A stretch of DNA of 56,157 bases from an uncultured Bacteroidota bacterium (GTDB lineage Bacteria > Bacteroidota > Bacteroidia > Chitinophagales > Chitinophagaceae): assembly GCA_903858475.1 (NCBI GenBank), contig CAIOIZ010000054.1:1-56157 (forward strand). Direction: 5' to 3'. A model generated the notes under the pieces. That model was not told the origin of the DNA. It saw only the letters and a program-made list of their open reading frames with translations, and ran no database searches. Made by a program: the position numbers and the translations under genes. Shown one piece after another: positions 1 to 8,698 of this stretch; the stretch's first letter is position 1, and each line of letters starts with the position of its first letter.

Positions 1-1
1 C

Positions 2-79
2 ACATATAGGCGAGTTAATGCCATTGGAATTTATGATTCTAGACAAAAAAAAATCACAACAATAACTATAGGTCAATAA
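2..79 (+). CDS. C-terminal tail of an upstream gene cut by the window edge
   Basis: An open frame enters from the left edge and ends in TAA at 77-79, giving 25 codons ending in ITTITIGQ. It stops 8 bases before the next start codon in the same direction, so it is probably the end of a gene co-transcribed with the lipoprotein that follows. The fragment is too short to assign a family. Confidence 0.35.
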   Translation, partial: TYRRVNAIGIYDSRQKKITTITIGQ

Positions 80-87
80 GAAACTAT

Positions 88-534
88 ATGAAAAAGAAAC
101 TACTGTTATTGATCTTGCCTTTCATAATATTTTATAGTTGTATTTCAAATAGGACAGTAAATCAGGTTTTTGTATCTGAGAAGTGCAAGGAAAATAGCCA
201 ATCTATTTCTTTTACAAAAGCGAGGGATTCCTTACAATTCCTGGATGGCCATTTTGTTGAAATTTCCGGATATTTTATTTGGGGTTCTGAAGAATTTGCG
301 ATTTCTGAAAATAAAAAAGTTGCAGATAGCAAAGATGTGATATGGATTGATTTATCGAACGAAATCATTGATTCGATTTTTATGAGTATCAAATCAGACA
401 AAAAAAAGAGTTCATTTGATAAAATTCAAGGCAAGAAAATAAAAATAAAAGGGGTTGTTAATTCTTTTGAACACGGACATCTTAATCAATATATGTTTTC
501 TATTAAACAAGTTTGTTATTTTGAAATTTTATAA
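88..534 (+). CDS. Small hypothetical lipoprotein
   Basis: The protein is 148 aa. Its N-terminus is a typical lipoprotein signal: MKKK, a hydrophobic stretch, then FYSC with Cys18 as the likely lipidated residue. The mature part is charged and mostly beta-like, with a stretch around HFVEISGYFIWGSEEF that could form a small OB- or beta-barrel-like fold, but I cannot place it in a named family. It starts 8 bases after the gene fragment at the left edge, so the two probably share a transcript. It is likely anchored in the outer or inner membrane facing the periplasm. The 3' side opens into a long gene-poor stretch. Confidence 0.75.
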   Translation: MKKKLLLLILPFIIFYSCISNRTVNQVFVSEKCKENSQSISFTKARDSLQFLDGHFVEISGYFIWGSEEFAISENKKVADSKDVIWIDLSNEIIDSIFMSIKSDKKKSSFDKIQGKKIKIKGVVNSFEHGHLNQYMFSIKQVCYFEIL

Positions 535-714
535 TATATTCAACTAAGCGTGCATTCAAAACAAAAATTTTTTTGTTGTAGACTCTTAGTTATTCATATG
601 TGGTAGAAAATTAAAACATCCCTGTATAACTATTCATCAGTAAAGTTTAAGTACAATGGAACAGATAGCCTGTGATATTGACTCACTATTCAGGAAATTA
701 GCATGGGCCTCGTG

Positions 715-745
715 GTTCCCGCTTGTCAGGAGACAATGCGGGGGC
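715..745. other. Strong hairpin in the intergenic region
   Basis: CCCGC-TTGTC at 718-727 pairs with GACAA-T-GCGGG at 732-742, leaving a tetraloop AGGA and a single bulged T. Two G-T wobbles and one G-C pair extend the stem outward to 715/745. It is among the most GC-rich stems in this AT-rich window. No T-run follows it, so it is not an obvious intrinsic terminator. It could be the core of a small structured RNA. Confidence 0.4.
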
Positions 746-871
746 GTTCGAATGGGATTGTTGTATAAATTTTAAGAGGGAACACACACGGCGGCGAAAC
801 CACCCAACATCCACCACCCCCCACAATAAAATCAGGTTCCCAGCGTTTTTTTGTTGTTAAAATTCCAATTC

Positions 872-1030
872 ATGCAAAAAAATATCCCAGAAAAGAACCA
901 AAACCCAGTATCAGAATTAGTACGGCTCTTTATAAAAAAAATGCGCCAAAGCCCTGATATTTACCCCATTCGCTATTATAAAAAGAATAGTCGCTTTCGC
1001 CGTCACTGGCAAAGTCCCTTAGTAAAATAA
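872..1030 (+). CDS. Possible 52-aa basic small protein
   Basis: ATG at 872 opens 52 codons ending in TAA at 1028-1030. The product starts MQKNIPEK and is strongly basic towards the end, with IRYYKKNSRFRRHW. The composition looks more protein-like than a random ORF, and the C-terminal half could bind nucleic acid. No family was recognised and no clear promoter was seen. It could equally be chance. Confidence 0.22.
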   Translation: MQKNIPEKNQNPVSELVRLFIKKMRQSPDIYPIRYYKKNSRFRRHWQSPLVK

Positions 1031-1162
1031 CGATTAGCGCCCTAGCCAAAACCACCCTAGTAATGACCCTAATTTCGGATTCTACCACTACTAAAAATCA
1101 GCAAAAACACGCTTGCACCCCAGGCCTGCAATGTTTATTTTTAATGTTCTAAATCCAATACA

Positions 1163-1279
1163 ATGAAAACAGGTAAACTAGGCTCCGTGCTAAAAGCAGT
1201 CGCCGATCTCCTAAGATCCTTATTCGAATCGGGTAGCAACCGCGAATTCAGAAGACTGAAAGATTTTATTTCTTCTTAA
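1163..1279 (+). CDS. Possible 38-aa amphipathic small protein
   Basis: ATG at 1163 opens 38 codons ending in TAA at 1277-1279, 12 bases before the convergent helicase stop. The product reads MKTGKLGSVLKAVADLLRSL and then a charged tail NREFRRLKDF. The first half would form an amphipathic helix. No family was recognised. The regular hydrophobic spacing is the only argument for its being real. Confidence 0.28.
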   Translation: MKTGKLGSVLKAVADLLRSLFESGSNREFRRLKDFISS

Positions 1280-1291
1280 TAAACAAAGAGA

Positions 1292-4200
1292 TTAACTAAA
1301 CAGGTATTCCACATCTGCCTTACTCAAGGCCTTGATGAAACTGGCATCATCGGCAATCAGCTCCTTGGCCAACGCCTTCTTACGTTCCTGCAATTGCAGT
1401 ATCTTATCTTCAATAGTATCAATACAAATCATGCGATACGCAAAAATATTTTTCGTCTGCCCAATACGGTGCGTACGATCAATGGCTTGCTGCTCCACCG
1501 CGGGATTCCACCAAGGATCAACAATATATACATAATCCGCCGCCGTCAGATTCAAACCCACACCACCCGCTTTTAATGAAATCAAGAATACCCTGCATTC
1601 ATCATTCTGCTGAAAGTTTTGAATGGCTTTCTCCCGATCGGGCGCCGATGTACTTCCATCAAAATACTCAAAAGGAATTTCCTGCTCCTTCAATTTCTCT
1701 TTTATTAAACCCAACATGCCCAGGAATTGCGAAAACACCAGGGCCTTGTGCTCACCAATATTTTCTGTTATCTCCCTGGTCAACTCATCTAACTTAATAG
1801 AATGATTGGGGTATTTTTCTTCTTCATTCAATATAGCCGGACTATCACATATCTGCCGCAATTTCATCAAGCCCTGCAAGATGGTCAACTGCGATTTGTC
1901 GATACCCTGCTGGTCGATGGTGCCCATGATCTTATCGCGGTAACTATTGCGATAGGCCTCATAAATTTTTCTTTGCTCATCTTCCATCTCACAAAACAAG
2001 ATGGTCTCGGTTTTTTCGGGAAGGTCCTTGGCCACCTGCTCCTTGGTACGACGAAGAATAAAGGGATATAATAACTTGCGCAAATGCTCTTTTTGCTCCT
2101 GCTCGCCAAACTTATCAATGGGTGTGGCAAATTCATTTCTAAAAAATTCCATGCTGCCCAACAAACCAGGGTTCAGGAAATTCATTTGCGCAAATATATC
2201 GAAGGTATTATTCTGCAAAGGAGTACCGCTCATGCATAAACGATTTTTGGCCGCCAATAAACCAGCCGCCTTCGTTACCTTGGAAGAGGGATTTTTAATG
2301 GCCTGGCTTTCATCTAGTATCACATAGTCGAAAACAATCTTCAGCAACAACTGTATATCGCTTCTTAAAGTACCATAGGTGGTAATGATAATATCATGCG
2401 CCAACAACTCCTCCGCATTCCTGCTTCTTATACTGCCATGGTGAATATGGTATTTTAAATCGGGCGTAAATTTCTTTACCTCATTTTGCCAGTTGTATAT
2501 CAGGGTAGTAGGACAAACCACCAATGCCTTCAATTTACCCTCAGTGGTTTTATAATAGCGTAGCATGGTCAATGCCTGCACCGTTTTACCCAAACCCATA
2601 TCATCGGCCAAAATACCACCCCATCCCACATCATTCAAATAACTCAGCCACTGATAACCCGAAGTTTGATAAGGCCTAAGTATTTCCTGTAATTCAACCG
2701 GTGCTGGTATCTCTGGAATGCTTTTGAACTCGCGCAGTCTTTCAAATTTTTCATCCAGGGCAAAACTCAATTCCTTTTCATCCCTGTTTTCGTACAATTC
2801 ATCAATCACACTCATGTGGTATTTAGAAAGCCGCAACTGATTGCTTCTTCCTTCCCCCACTTTAAATAATAATGAATATCTTTTTAGCCACTCATCGGGT
2901 AATATACCCAGGGTGCCATCTCCCAATGGAACAAATGATTGTTTTGCCGCCAATGCTTTCTTAATATCTACAATGCCTACACGCTGTGTACCAAATTCTA
3001 TTTCTATCTTGGCATCAAACCAATCGATGCCACTGCTTACATGAATATGTGTATTGGGACGGGCGGTGTTAAACCTAAAATTTTTCAATGCCTCAAAACC
3101 AAATACGGGCACTTTCATATCCTTCATGGCATCTACAAAAAGAAAGAACCAGTTATTGCGCAATACTTCGGCTCCCTTGAGTACCAAAGATCCACCGTCC
3201 TGCTTTACAAATTGCGAATGCAAATTTTGTAAGGTATCGAGGTATTGATTTTCTGCTTCCTTATTGCGGTGCACAATCAATATCTTATTGCCCTCGGGTA
3301 TGGTAAGGGTTTCTTTATCGCTGGGCCTTGTATCGAATCCATTGTAGGTAAATACTGGTTGAAAAACCAGGTAGTCGCCTTTTTCTTGTAATAATAATTT
3401 TACTTCTGGCTGCGTGGCTTTGATTTCTTTCACCAGGCTTTTATCAAACTCCACCTGGTATTCGCGGGTGAGTGGCAAAATGGTTTTCTGCATCTGCTCT
3501 GCCCAGTTTTCCTTGGTCAGCCGAATATTGCCATCCTTGATAAATTTTTCAGCCTGCAACATGTCTTCCGGCTTTTGCCAGAGATATACCATATCGTTGT
3601 GTAAAAAAACCAAACTGCTGCTGCATTCATTCTTTTCAAATGGAATGATTTGTCCCAACACTTTTACCATGCAGGCAATTTCAAAATGATTATTTTTCGC
3701 AATCACTTTAAACACCGGTGCAATAAACTGACTACTGAGCCCTACATTGATGAGCTGATCGGATTTAAATGTTTTTTTATCGGGCAGGTAAAAAATAAAA
3801 TGACTGGCCGCTTGCTCTTCAAATATTTTTTTAAGCTTGGGGTGCAGGTATTCTGCAATCAGCGATTTTGTTTCGTCGGGCAATTCATCTCCATCGGTAT
3901 GTATAATATTTTCCCAAATACCACTAAAGGGCGAATTGCGGTTGAGGTATTTATTGATTTCACTGTCCTGCAATTTTCGAATCTGTTGCAGCAATTGTTT
4001 GTCTTCTTCCGAAAACACTTCGGTATTGACATATTTGGTAAGATCCAGTTTTTCTGATCTACCCAAATACTTCGTCAGCGCTTCATCGGCCTCCCCCTGT
4101 ACAGCATCAATTAAAAAATGGGGATAGGCTTTTGCATTCAGGTTGATTACAATGCCCAGTTTTTTAGTAGAAGCTTCTTCAACTATTTGAACTGGTTCTA

Positions 4201-5053
4201 CAGGTTGCTGACGGTTAGTCATACCCGAAGATTGAGTAGGCGCTGTATTGCTGCTAGTACTCACCACTCTTTTAATAGAAGGATCCAGCACTTTCAGAAA
4301 GGGCTTGCCTTCTTTATACGTAAATTCAAATTTGCCGTTTAGGTCATCGGCTAAACTATAGCCATAGATCTGCAGCAATTTATTTTTTTCCTTGTCCCAG
4401 TTGCGAATGGTATCAAAATAATAAGGACCATAGGCATTCAGCAATTGTAAAAACAAAAGGGTTTTGTGCATACAAAGCGGATGATCGGACTCATCGCATT
4501 TGCAGGATGTATCAAAATTGCGTTCTTCGTTTTTTTGAATCACCAATGGAAAAGATTCACCCTCATAGTTCAACTCTGCCTCTACTCTTTCTTCGGATGC
4601 CTTGGTGATATTGGCACGATTGCTACGCAACATTGTTTCCGCATCGCTGTATATTTCAGGAGAAGAAAGCAGTTTAATCATTTTAAGATCAATATGCTTC
4701 ATCTTGGCCACGGTATGCAACTGATGGTATTGTTTGTCGACACTGCCCAAGAGGTTTTTGTCTACCATATCCTGTAAGTGAATCAATGCACCCGCTTCGT
4801 GCCGGCAGATATCACCAATATTATAAGGGCAACTACACCTAACAGAAATGCCTTTGGGGTCGGCATATTTTTGAATGTATACTTTGTAATAGGTACTATA
4901 GCTATCGTCTTTTACGCGAAATACCACACTGCCCATCAACTCATCATGTTCTATGAGTTCTACAAAACTCATGGCATGAATTTTTTTGCCGCGGCGAATC
5001 ACTTCATCACTGCCATTATTATACACGTATTTGATAAGATGCGGTAAGGCCAT
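1292..5053 (-). CDS. SWIM zinc-finger SNF2-family DEAD/DEAH-like helicase
   Basis: This 1253-aa protein is a Swi2/Snf2 ATPase likely to remodel or translocate on double-stranded DNA. Two CxC..CxH SWIM-like zinc motifs lie near the N-terminus (C73/C75/C83/H85 and C184/C186/C194/H196). The helicase core fills the last 450 residues: Walker A in DDMGLGKT at about 817-824, the DESQ box at about 914, MSGTPLQNN, and motif VI QAIDRTHRIGQ near 1190. I chose ATG at 5053 because the protein then begins MALPHLIKYVYN, as in related SWIM-SNF2 proteins. The longer frame up to 5143 adds an unlikely leader and overlaps a TACTTTTG promoter element. It is transcribed alone. The middle 500 residues form a poorly conserved linker region. 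The family is well known in Bacteroidota but its cellular role is not settled. Confidence 0.93.
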   Translation of the reverse strand: MALPHLIKYVYNNGSDEVIRRGKKIHAMSFVELIEHDELMGSVVFRVKDDSYSTYYKVYIQKYADPKGISVRCSCPYNIGDICRHEAGALIHLQDMVDKNLLGSVDKQYHQLHTVAKMKHIDLKMIKLLSSPEIYSDAETMLRSNRANITKASEERVEAELNYEGESFPLVIQKNEERNFDTSCKCDESDHPLCMHKTLLFLQLLNAYGPYYFDTIRNWDKEKNKLLQIYGYSLADDLNGKFEFTYKEGKPFLKVLDPSIKRVVSTSSNTAPTQSSGMTNRQQPVEPVQIVEEASTKKLGIVINLNAKAYPHFLIDAVQGEADEALTKYLGRSEKLDLTKYVNTEVFSEEDKQLLQQIRKLQDSEINKYLNRNSPFSGIWENIIHTDGDELPDETKSLIAEYLHPKLKKIFEEQAASHFIFYLPDKKTFKSDQLINVGLSSQFIAPVFKVIAKNNHFEIACMVKVLGQIIPFEKNECSSSLVFLHNDMVYLWQKPEDMLQAEKFIKDGNIRLTKENWAEQMQKTILPLTREYQVEFDKSLVKEIKATQPEVKLLLQEKGDYLVFQPVFTYNGFDTRPSDKETLTIPEGNKILIVHRNKEAENQYLDTLQNLHSQFVKQDGGSLVLKGAEVLRNNWFFLFVDAMKDMKVPVFGFEALKNFRFNTARPNTHIHVSSGIDWFDAKIEIEFGTQRVGIVDIKKALAAKQSFVPLGDGTLGILPDEWLKRYSLLFKVGEGRSNQLRLSKYHMSVIDELYENRDEKELSFALDEKFERLREFKSIPEIPAPVELQEILRPYQTSGYQWLSYLNDVGWGGILADDMGLGKTVQALTMLRYYKTTEGKLKALVVCPTTLIYNWQNEVKKFTPDLKYHIHHGSIRSRNAEELLAHDIIITTYGTLRSDIQLLLKIVFDYVILDESQAIKNPSSKVTKAAGLLAAKNRLCMSGTPLQNNTFDIFAQMNFLNPGLLGSMEFFRNEFATPIDKFGEQEQKEHLRKLLYPFILRRTKEQVAKDLPEKTETILFCEMEDEQRKIYEAYRNSYRDKIMGTIDQQGIDKSQLTILQGLMKLRQICDSPAILNEEEKYPNHSIKLDELTREITENIGEHKALVFSQFLGMLGLIKEKLKEQEIPFEYFDGSTSAPDREKAIQNFQQNDECRVFLISLKAGGVGLNLTAADYVYIVDPWWNPAVEQQAIDRTHRIGQTKNIFAYRMICIDTIEDKILQLQERKKALAKELIADDASFIKALSKADVEYLFS

Positions 5054-5140
5054 TATATTATTGGAGTGCCGTTTTAAGCCGGAAAACAGGAGTACAACAA
5101 TGGTTGCAAATGAATTCTCCGTTGCGAATTGGGCAATTTG

Positions 5141-5148
5141 CAAAAGTA
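5141..5148 (-). promoter_or_regulatory. Bacteroidota -7 element upstream of the helicase gene
   Basis: The minus strand reads TACTTTTG, a perfect match to the TAnnTTTG element of the primary sigma factor in this phylum. It lies 87 bases upstream of the chosen ATG at 5053 and overlaps the N-terminal end of the longer reading frame, which supports the shorter protein. No convincing -33 box was seen. Confidence 0.4.
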
Positions 5149-5227
5149 ACGGAAAACTCTTGAGATTTAAAGTGTTTAAAACGATTGTGCAGAAAAAGCG
5201 TTTACCCTATACAGCGAATAGGTTTAT

Positions 5228-5950
5228 TTAACCCTTTATTAACTTCCCCTCTTCATATATGGGTAATACGTTGGCCAAATCGGGTGTGAGACAAAAACGA
5301 ATATCTTCTATCAATCCAAAACGATCCACCAATCGATGATAATGGGTGAGCTGCGGCGAAAATCCATAGAGGTTATCCTTGCTTTGTTCGTACATAGCTG
5401 CGGCGGTTAATGAACTATCGCAATGAATGGTAAAATTTTCTTTGATACGACTGATGACAGCGCCGGCAAATAAACTGTCTTCTAAATTGAAACGATCTTT
5501 CCAGCCCGCACAACCCAAGACCACATTTTTATTTTCTTTGATTAAAAAATCGCATACTGCCGACAGATTGGGAAAGGAACCCGTTATAATTTTTGTGGCA
5601 TGATTGTCTAATGCCATCTGCAATAACTTGGTACCATTGGTGGTAGTCAATACCAGGGTTTTGCCTTCAATAAAAGACCGACTGTATTCCAAAGGTGAAT
5701 TGCCATGCTTTAATCCTTCGGCAATTTGTCCGTCTCTTTCACCCGCCGCTATCGCTCCGATATTTCTACTGATTTCAATGGCCTTGGCTACCGAGTCAAC
5801 CGGAATAATACATTTGGCACCATTGTACAGCGCCGATGTAATGGTGCTGGTAGCACGAAACACATCGATGATAACAACCACGGCATTCGACAAATCATAT
5901 AAGTGTAATAGTGCCGGAGAAAAACAGGTAAATAGGGTGGGCTTTTGCAT
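5228..5950 (-). CDS. comB: 2-phosphosulfolactate phosphatase (ComB family)
   Basis: The 240-aa product belongs to the ComB family, which removes phosphate from 2-phosphosulfolactate to give sulfolactate. In archaea this is a coenzyme M step. In bacteria it is linked to sulfolactate metabolism, or the role is unknown. Family signatures include DVFRATSTI at residues 29-37, AGERDGQ, the NSPLEY stretch, TTNGTKLL and a GCAGW motif. The start at 5950 gives MQKPTLFTCFSP. The frame is open to 6031 but that extension overlaps the neighbouring gene and looks non-coding. It follows the SRPBCC gene on the same strand by 59 bases. No other coenzyme M or sulfolactate gene is present, so the substrate in this organism is uncertain. 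Confidence 0.82.
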   Translation of the reverse strand: MQKPTLFTCFSPALLHLYDLSNAVVVIIDVFRATSTITSALYNGAKCIIPVDSVAKAIEISRNIGAIAAGERDGQIAEGLKHGNSPLEYSRSFIEGKTLVLTTTNGTKLLQMALDNHATKIITGSFPNLSAVCDFLIKENKNVVLGCAGWKDRFNLEDSLFAGAVISRIKENFTIHCDSSLTAAAMYEQSKDNLYGFSPQLTHYHRLVDRFGLIEDIRFCLTPDLANVLPIYEEGKLIKG

Positions 5951-6009
5951 CGCTGTAAAATTAAAACATTTGATTGTATTGGCTGTACTTGCCGGTAAAT
6001 GAAAAAGTA

Positions 6010-6483
6010 CTAACGCAAAACGAATTGCCATTTTGCTGATTCAGCATACTCCTTGATAACAAGGTTTCTTTTCAGCAGCAATTTTTCCATGTATTTTTTT
6101 AGAAAAAACCGATTGAATATCTTTCCCAATATACCATAGGGTGATTCAAAGTATATCTGGTCAATGATCAGGCAACCATTCTTAACCGATTTAAAATGAT
6201 GTTCGTGCCGAAAACTTTTAAAATCACCGCGCAACATTTTATCTTCAAAAAAAATAGGTGATTCTAAGGCGGTTATTTGAGCAGTGAATTGTCTTTTTTT
6301 AAAAATATGTTTGGCTTCCCAGGTCACCGTTTCCTCTATGCCAATTAATCCGCTACAGGTACCGGCAATAGCCGTTTCCTCTGTATCTCTACAGGCAATT
6401 TTGTGTAAATCAATACTGCGGCTCAAATCAAAAACTCTTTCGATGGGAGCCTCCACAAAACTGGTTAGGTGAATTACTGTCAT
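6010..6483 (-). CDS. SRPBCC (START/Bet v1-like) ligand-binding protein
   Basis: The 157-aa protein begins IHLTSFVEAPIERVFDLSRS, the usual opening of the SRPBCC fold used by polyketide cyclases, cell-division-inhibitor-like proteins and lipid carriers. A deep hydrophobic pocket is expected between the long C-terminal helix (ending LLLKRNLVIKEYAE) and the curved sheet. There is no signal peptide, so it is cytoplasmic. It lies between gcvT (41 bases upstream) and the comB-like gene (59 bases downstream) on the same strand, suggesting one transcript, although the three products share no obvious pathway. The ligand cannot be inferred. Confidence 0.75.
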   Translation of the reverse strand: MTVIHLTSFVEAPIERVFDLSRSIDLHKIACRDTEETAIAGTCSGLIGIEETVTWEAKHIFKKRQFTAQITALESPIFFEDKMLRGDFKSFRHEHHFKSVKNGCLIIDQIYFESPYGILGKIFNRFFLKKYMEKLLLKRNLVIKEYAESAKWQFVLR

Positions 6484-6524
6484 TCAATTAAAATAATTGA
6501 AAAGTTAATTAATTACGGTAATGC

Positions 6525-7610
6525 TTAAACGAAAGGCATCTTTACTACCTTGGCTTTAATCTGCTTATCTCTGATGGCAATGTAAATGTCGCTGCCAATG
6601 GTCGAAAAGGCCGCATCCACATAACCCATGCCAATGGCTTTATTCAGAGAGGGAGATTGTGTACCCGAACAAACATGTCCTATTTTATTTCCAGTAGCAT
6701 CTTGTATTTCGTAATGATGCCTGGGTATGCCCTTGTCCACCATCTCAAAACCTACTAGTTTCTGTTTGAGTCCGACCGCTTTTTGATTTTCAAAATAGGC
6801 TTTATTGGTAAAGTCCTTACTGAATTTAGTAATCCATCCCAATCCCGCTTCTAATGGCGAAGTGCTATCATCAATATCATTGCCATATAAACAGAAGCCC
6901 ATTTCTAAGCGCAGGGTATCCCTTGCACCCAATCCTATTGGTTTGATGCCGGCAGCCTTGCCAGCTTCAAAAATGGCTTCCCAAATTTTATCACCAGCAC
7001 CGTCTTTGTCTTCAAAATAAATTTCTACTCCACCAGCACCTGTATATCCCGTAGCACTTATCAATACATTTTCAACGCCTGCAAAAACCCCTTTAGTAAA
7101 AGTATAATACTGCAGGTTTAAAATATCCATGGAAGTCAATGGTTGTAAAATTTTACAAGCATTGGGACCTTGTATAGCCAGCAAGGCAGTCTTATCGCTG
7201 ATATTGTGCATGTCAACTCCTTTGTCATTGAAGCTGCTGATCCAATTCCAGTCCTTTTCAATATTGCTGGCATTTACCACCAACATATATACCTTATTGG
7301 CTTCTACACAGTACACCAGCAAATCATCTACAATACCGCCTTCTTTATTGGGCAGGCAACTATATTGCGCCTTTCCATCGGTCAGTTTGGAAGCGTCGTT
7401 GCTGGTTACTCTTTGAATCAGGTCCAAAGCATGCTCCCCCTTTAAAATAAATTCACCCATATGGCTCACATCAAATACACCTGCATTGTTTCTTACGGCT
7501 GCGTGTTCGTCGTTGATACCAGTATAACTGATGGGCATATTGTATCCGGCAAATTCAGCCATTTTCGCGCCCAGGGCAATGTGTTTTTCGGTAAAAGGGG
7601 TTGATTTCAT
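6525..7610 (-). CDS. gcvT: Aminomethyltransferase (glycine cleavage T protein)
   Basis: GcvT transfers the methylene group from the aminomethyl-lipoyl H protein to tetrahydrofolate, releasing ammonia. The 361-aa length is typical. Family features include [20 protein letters not shown] at the start, the FDVSHMGEF stretch, [33 protein letters not shown] and the C-terminal [15 protein letters not shown] use the ATG at 7610 rather than the frame start at 7688 because the protein then begins [10 protein letters not shown] and a TACTTTTG promoter element lies just upstream at 7632-7639. The GcvH and GcvP genes are not in the window. The two downstream minus-strand genes may be co-transcribed. Confidence 0.95.
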   Translation of the reverse strand: MKSTPFTEKHIALGAKMAEFAGYNMPISYTGINDEHAAVRNNAGVFDVSHMGEFILKGEHALDLIQRVTSNDASKLTDGKAQYSCLPNKEGGIVDDLLVYCVEANKVYMLVVNASNIEKDWNWISSFNDKGVDMHNISDKTALLAIQGPNACKILQPLTSMDILNLQYYTFTKGVFAGVENVLISATGYTGAGGVEIYFEDKDGAGDKIWEAIFEAGKAAGIKPIGLGARDTLRLEMGFCLYGNDIDDSTSPLEAGLGWITKFSKDFTNKAYFENQKAVGLKQKLVGFEMVDKGIPRHHYEIQDATGNKIGHVCSGTQSPSLNKAIGMGYVDAAFSTIGSDIYIAIRDKQIKAKVVKMPFV

Positions 7611-7631
7611 TTTGCAAAAGTTGATTTGATA

Positions 7632-7639
7632 CAAAAGTA
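7632..7639 (-). promoter_or_regulatory. Bacteroidota -7 element of gcvT
   Basis: The minus strand reads TACTTTTG, a full TAnnTTTG match, ending 21 bases before the gcvT ATG. It falls inside the longer open frame and so favours the start at 7610. No clear -33 box was seen. Confidence 0.45.
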
Positions 7640-7736
7640 ATTTAAAAATCCCAACAGTTTGTACCCGCGGCTTGGTTTCGAGCTGCAATAAAAAACCAGC
7701 AGCTATTTATGCAGTACCTTTATATAACCTTAATCA

Positions 7737-8543
7737 ATGAAAATGTACAAGTACTTTACATCTTTATTCCTGCTTGTGCTGATAACAGTATTTTCTTTAT
7801 CTCTTTTTTCCTGTGGCCCAGAAAAAAGAAAAAAATTTTTTTCGCATTTCAAATACCAACGTTTCAAAGATTCCCTACAACAATTAAAAACCATTGACAT
7901 GGTTGATAGCAGTAATTTTTTTGATGAAAATGCTTTTGTACCCGGAACCGATTCCTTTCAACATTTTTTATGGCGCATAGAAAGTCTGTGGCAACAGGAC
8001 TTAGCTAATTTATTAAAAGAAGAGGCCAAGAGGGGACCGTTGATTAATCGGAGGAATGAAAAGCTGGAAGTGATGTCAAATATCAAAACCCTGGATTCTT
8101 TTTTGAATAGGGTAGACAGTCAGTTTTTGACGCCTTGTGTGGGTATTGAATGTGCCCTATACGCTGTCGTTGATAAATCGAAGCAATTGCTTTATTTGTA
8201 CCTAGAAGGGGAGTTATCAGATAGCTTTAAAGTTTCTACCGGTATTAAAAAATACGAGACCCCCGAAATGGATTTGCAAGCAAGGGGACCAGTTTTTACC
8301 AAATACAAATCGCGCAAATACCCCGGTGGCAATTATATGGGATTGGGCAATATGCCCTATGCGGTTTTTCTTAGAGATGGGTATGCTATACATGGTACCA
8401 CGCTGGGTAATTTTAAAAAGCTAGGTACCAGGGCCTCGCATGGTTGCATTCGCATTCACCCCGATAATGCCCTTGTTTTTTATAGCCTTGTAAAAAAAGT
8501 GGGTTTATCGCAAACATGGGTAACGGTTAGGGATAGCTTATAA
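7737..8543 (+). CDS. L,D-transpeptidase (YkuD domain) lipoprotein
   Basis: This 268-aa enzyme probably cross-links peptidoglycan or attaches proteins to it through a cysteine-dependent YkuD domain. The N-terminus is a lipoprotein signal with SLFSC and Cys26 as the likely lipid site, placing it in the periplasm. The catalytic domain covers roughly 137-267 and carries His219 and the active-site motif SHGCIRIH with Cys238. The preceding 110 residues have no recognised domain. ATG codons occur at 7737 and 7743; either gives a good signal. It is divergent from gcvT. A weak promoter-like TACCTTTA lies at about 7715. Confidence 0.88.
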   Translation: MKMYKYFTSLFLLVLITVFSLSLFSCGPEKRKKFFSHFKYQRFKDSLQQLKTIDMVDSSNFFDENAFVPGTDSFQHFLWRIESLWQQDLANLLKEEAKRGPLINRRNEKLEVMSNIKTLDSFLNRVDSQFLTPCVGIECALYAVVDKSKQLLYLYLEGELSDSFKVSTGIKKYETPEMDLQARGPVFTKYKSRKYPGGNYMGLGNMPYAVFLRDGYAIHGTTLGNFKKLGTRASHGCIRIHPDNALVFYSLVKKVGLSQTWVTVRDSL

Positions 8544-8698
8544 AATTGGGGATAGGTTGCAAACAGGATGAACCCAATAGAATGCTTGGATAATAGCGTT
8601 TTTAAACCTGCTTTTTTCTTCTACTTGTTTCCCCCATTTTAGTGTTTTTACAATATTTCTCCTTTGTGTTTCAGCTGCATTTGTTTACTTTGCTTATT

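Larger units (their letters stand above)
535..1291. other. 757-base gene-poor stretch with tiny ORFs
   Basis: No ORF of ordinary size lies here. It holds an AT-rich near-palindrome around 558-577, a strong GC-rich hairpin at 715-745, and four short ATG ORFs on the plus strand: 656-775 (39 aa), 872-1030 (52 aa), 1063-1152 (29 aa) and 1163-1279 (38 aa). Base composition is locally richer in C and G than the flanks, for example in the ACACACGGCGGCG stretch near 783. This could be a regulatory RNA region, a cluster of small proteins or eroded coding sequence. The sequence alone does not decide. Confidence 0.5.

Noticed and set aside
741-755. tRNA-like T-loop GTTCGAAT in the gene-poor stretch
   Set aside because: The flanking bases do not form a T-stem and no acceptor or anticodon arm can be folded, so it is not a tRNA.
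656-775. 39-aa ORF crossing the strong hairpin
   Set aside because: The hairpin explains the base pattern better, and the predicted protein has no coherent features.
1063-1152. 29-aa ORF in the gene-poor stretch
   Set aside because: It is too short, with no signal, promoter or composition evidence to support it as a gene.
1332-5231. Many open frames on the plus strand opposite the helicase gene
   Set aside because: They lie antisense to a well-supported gene, have no recognisable domains and reflect its codon bias.
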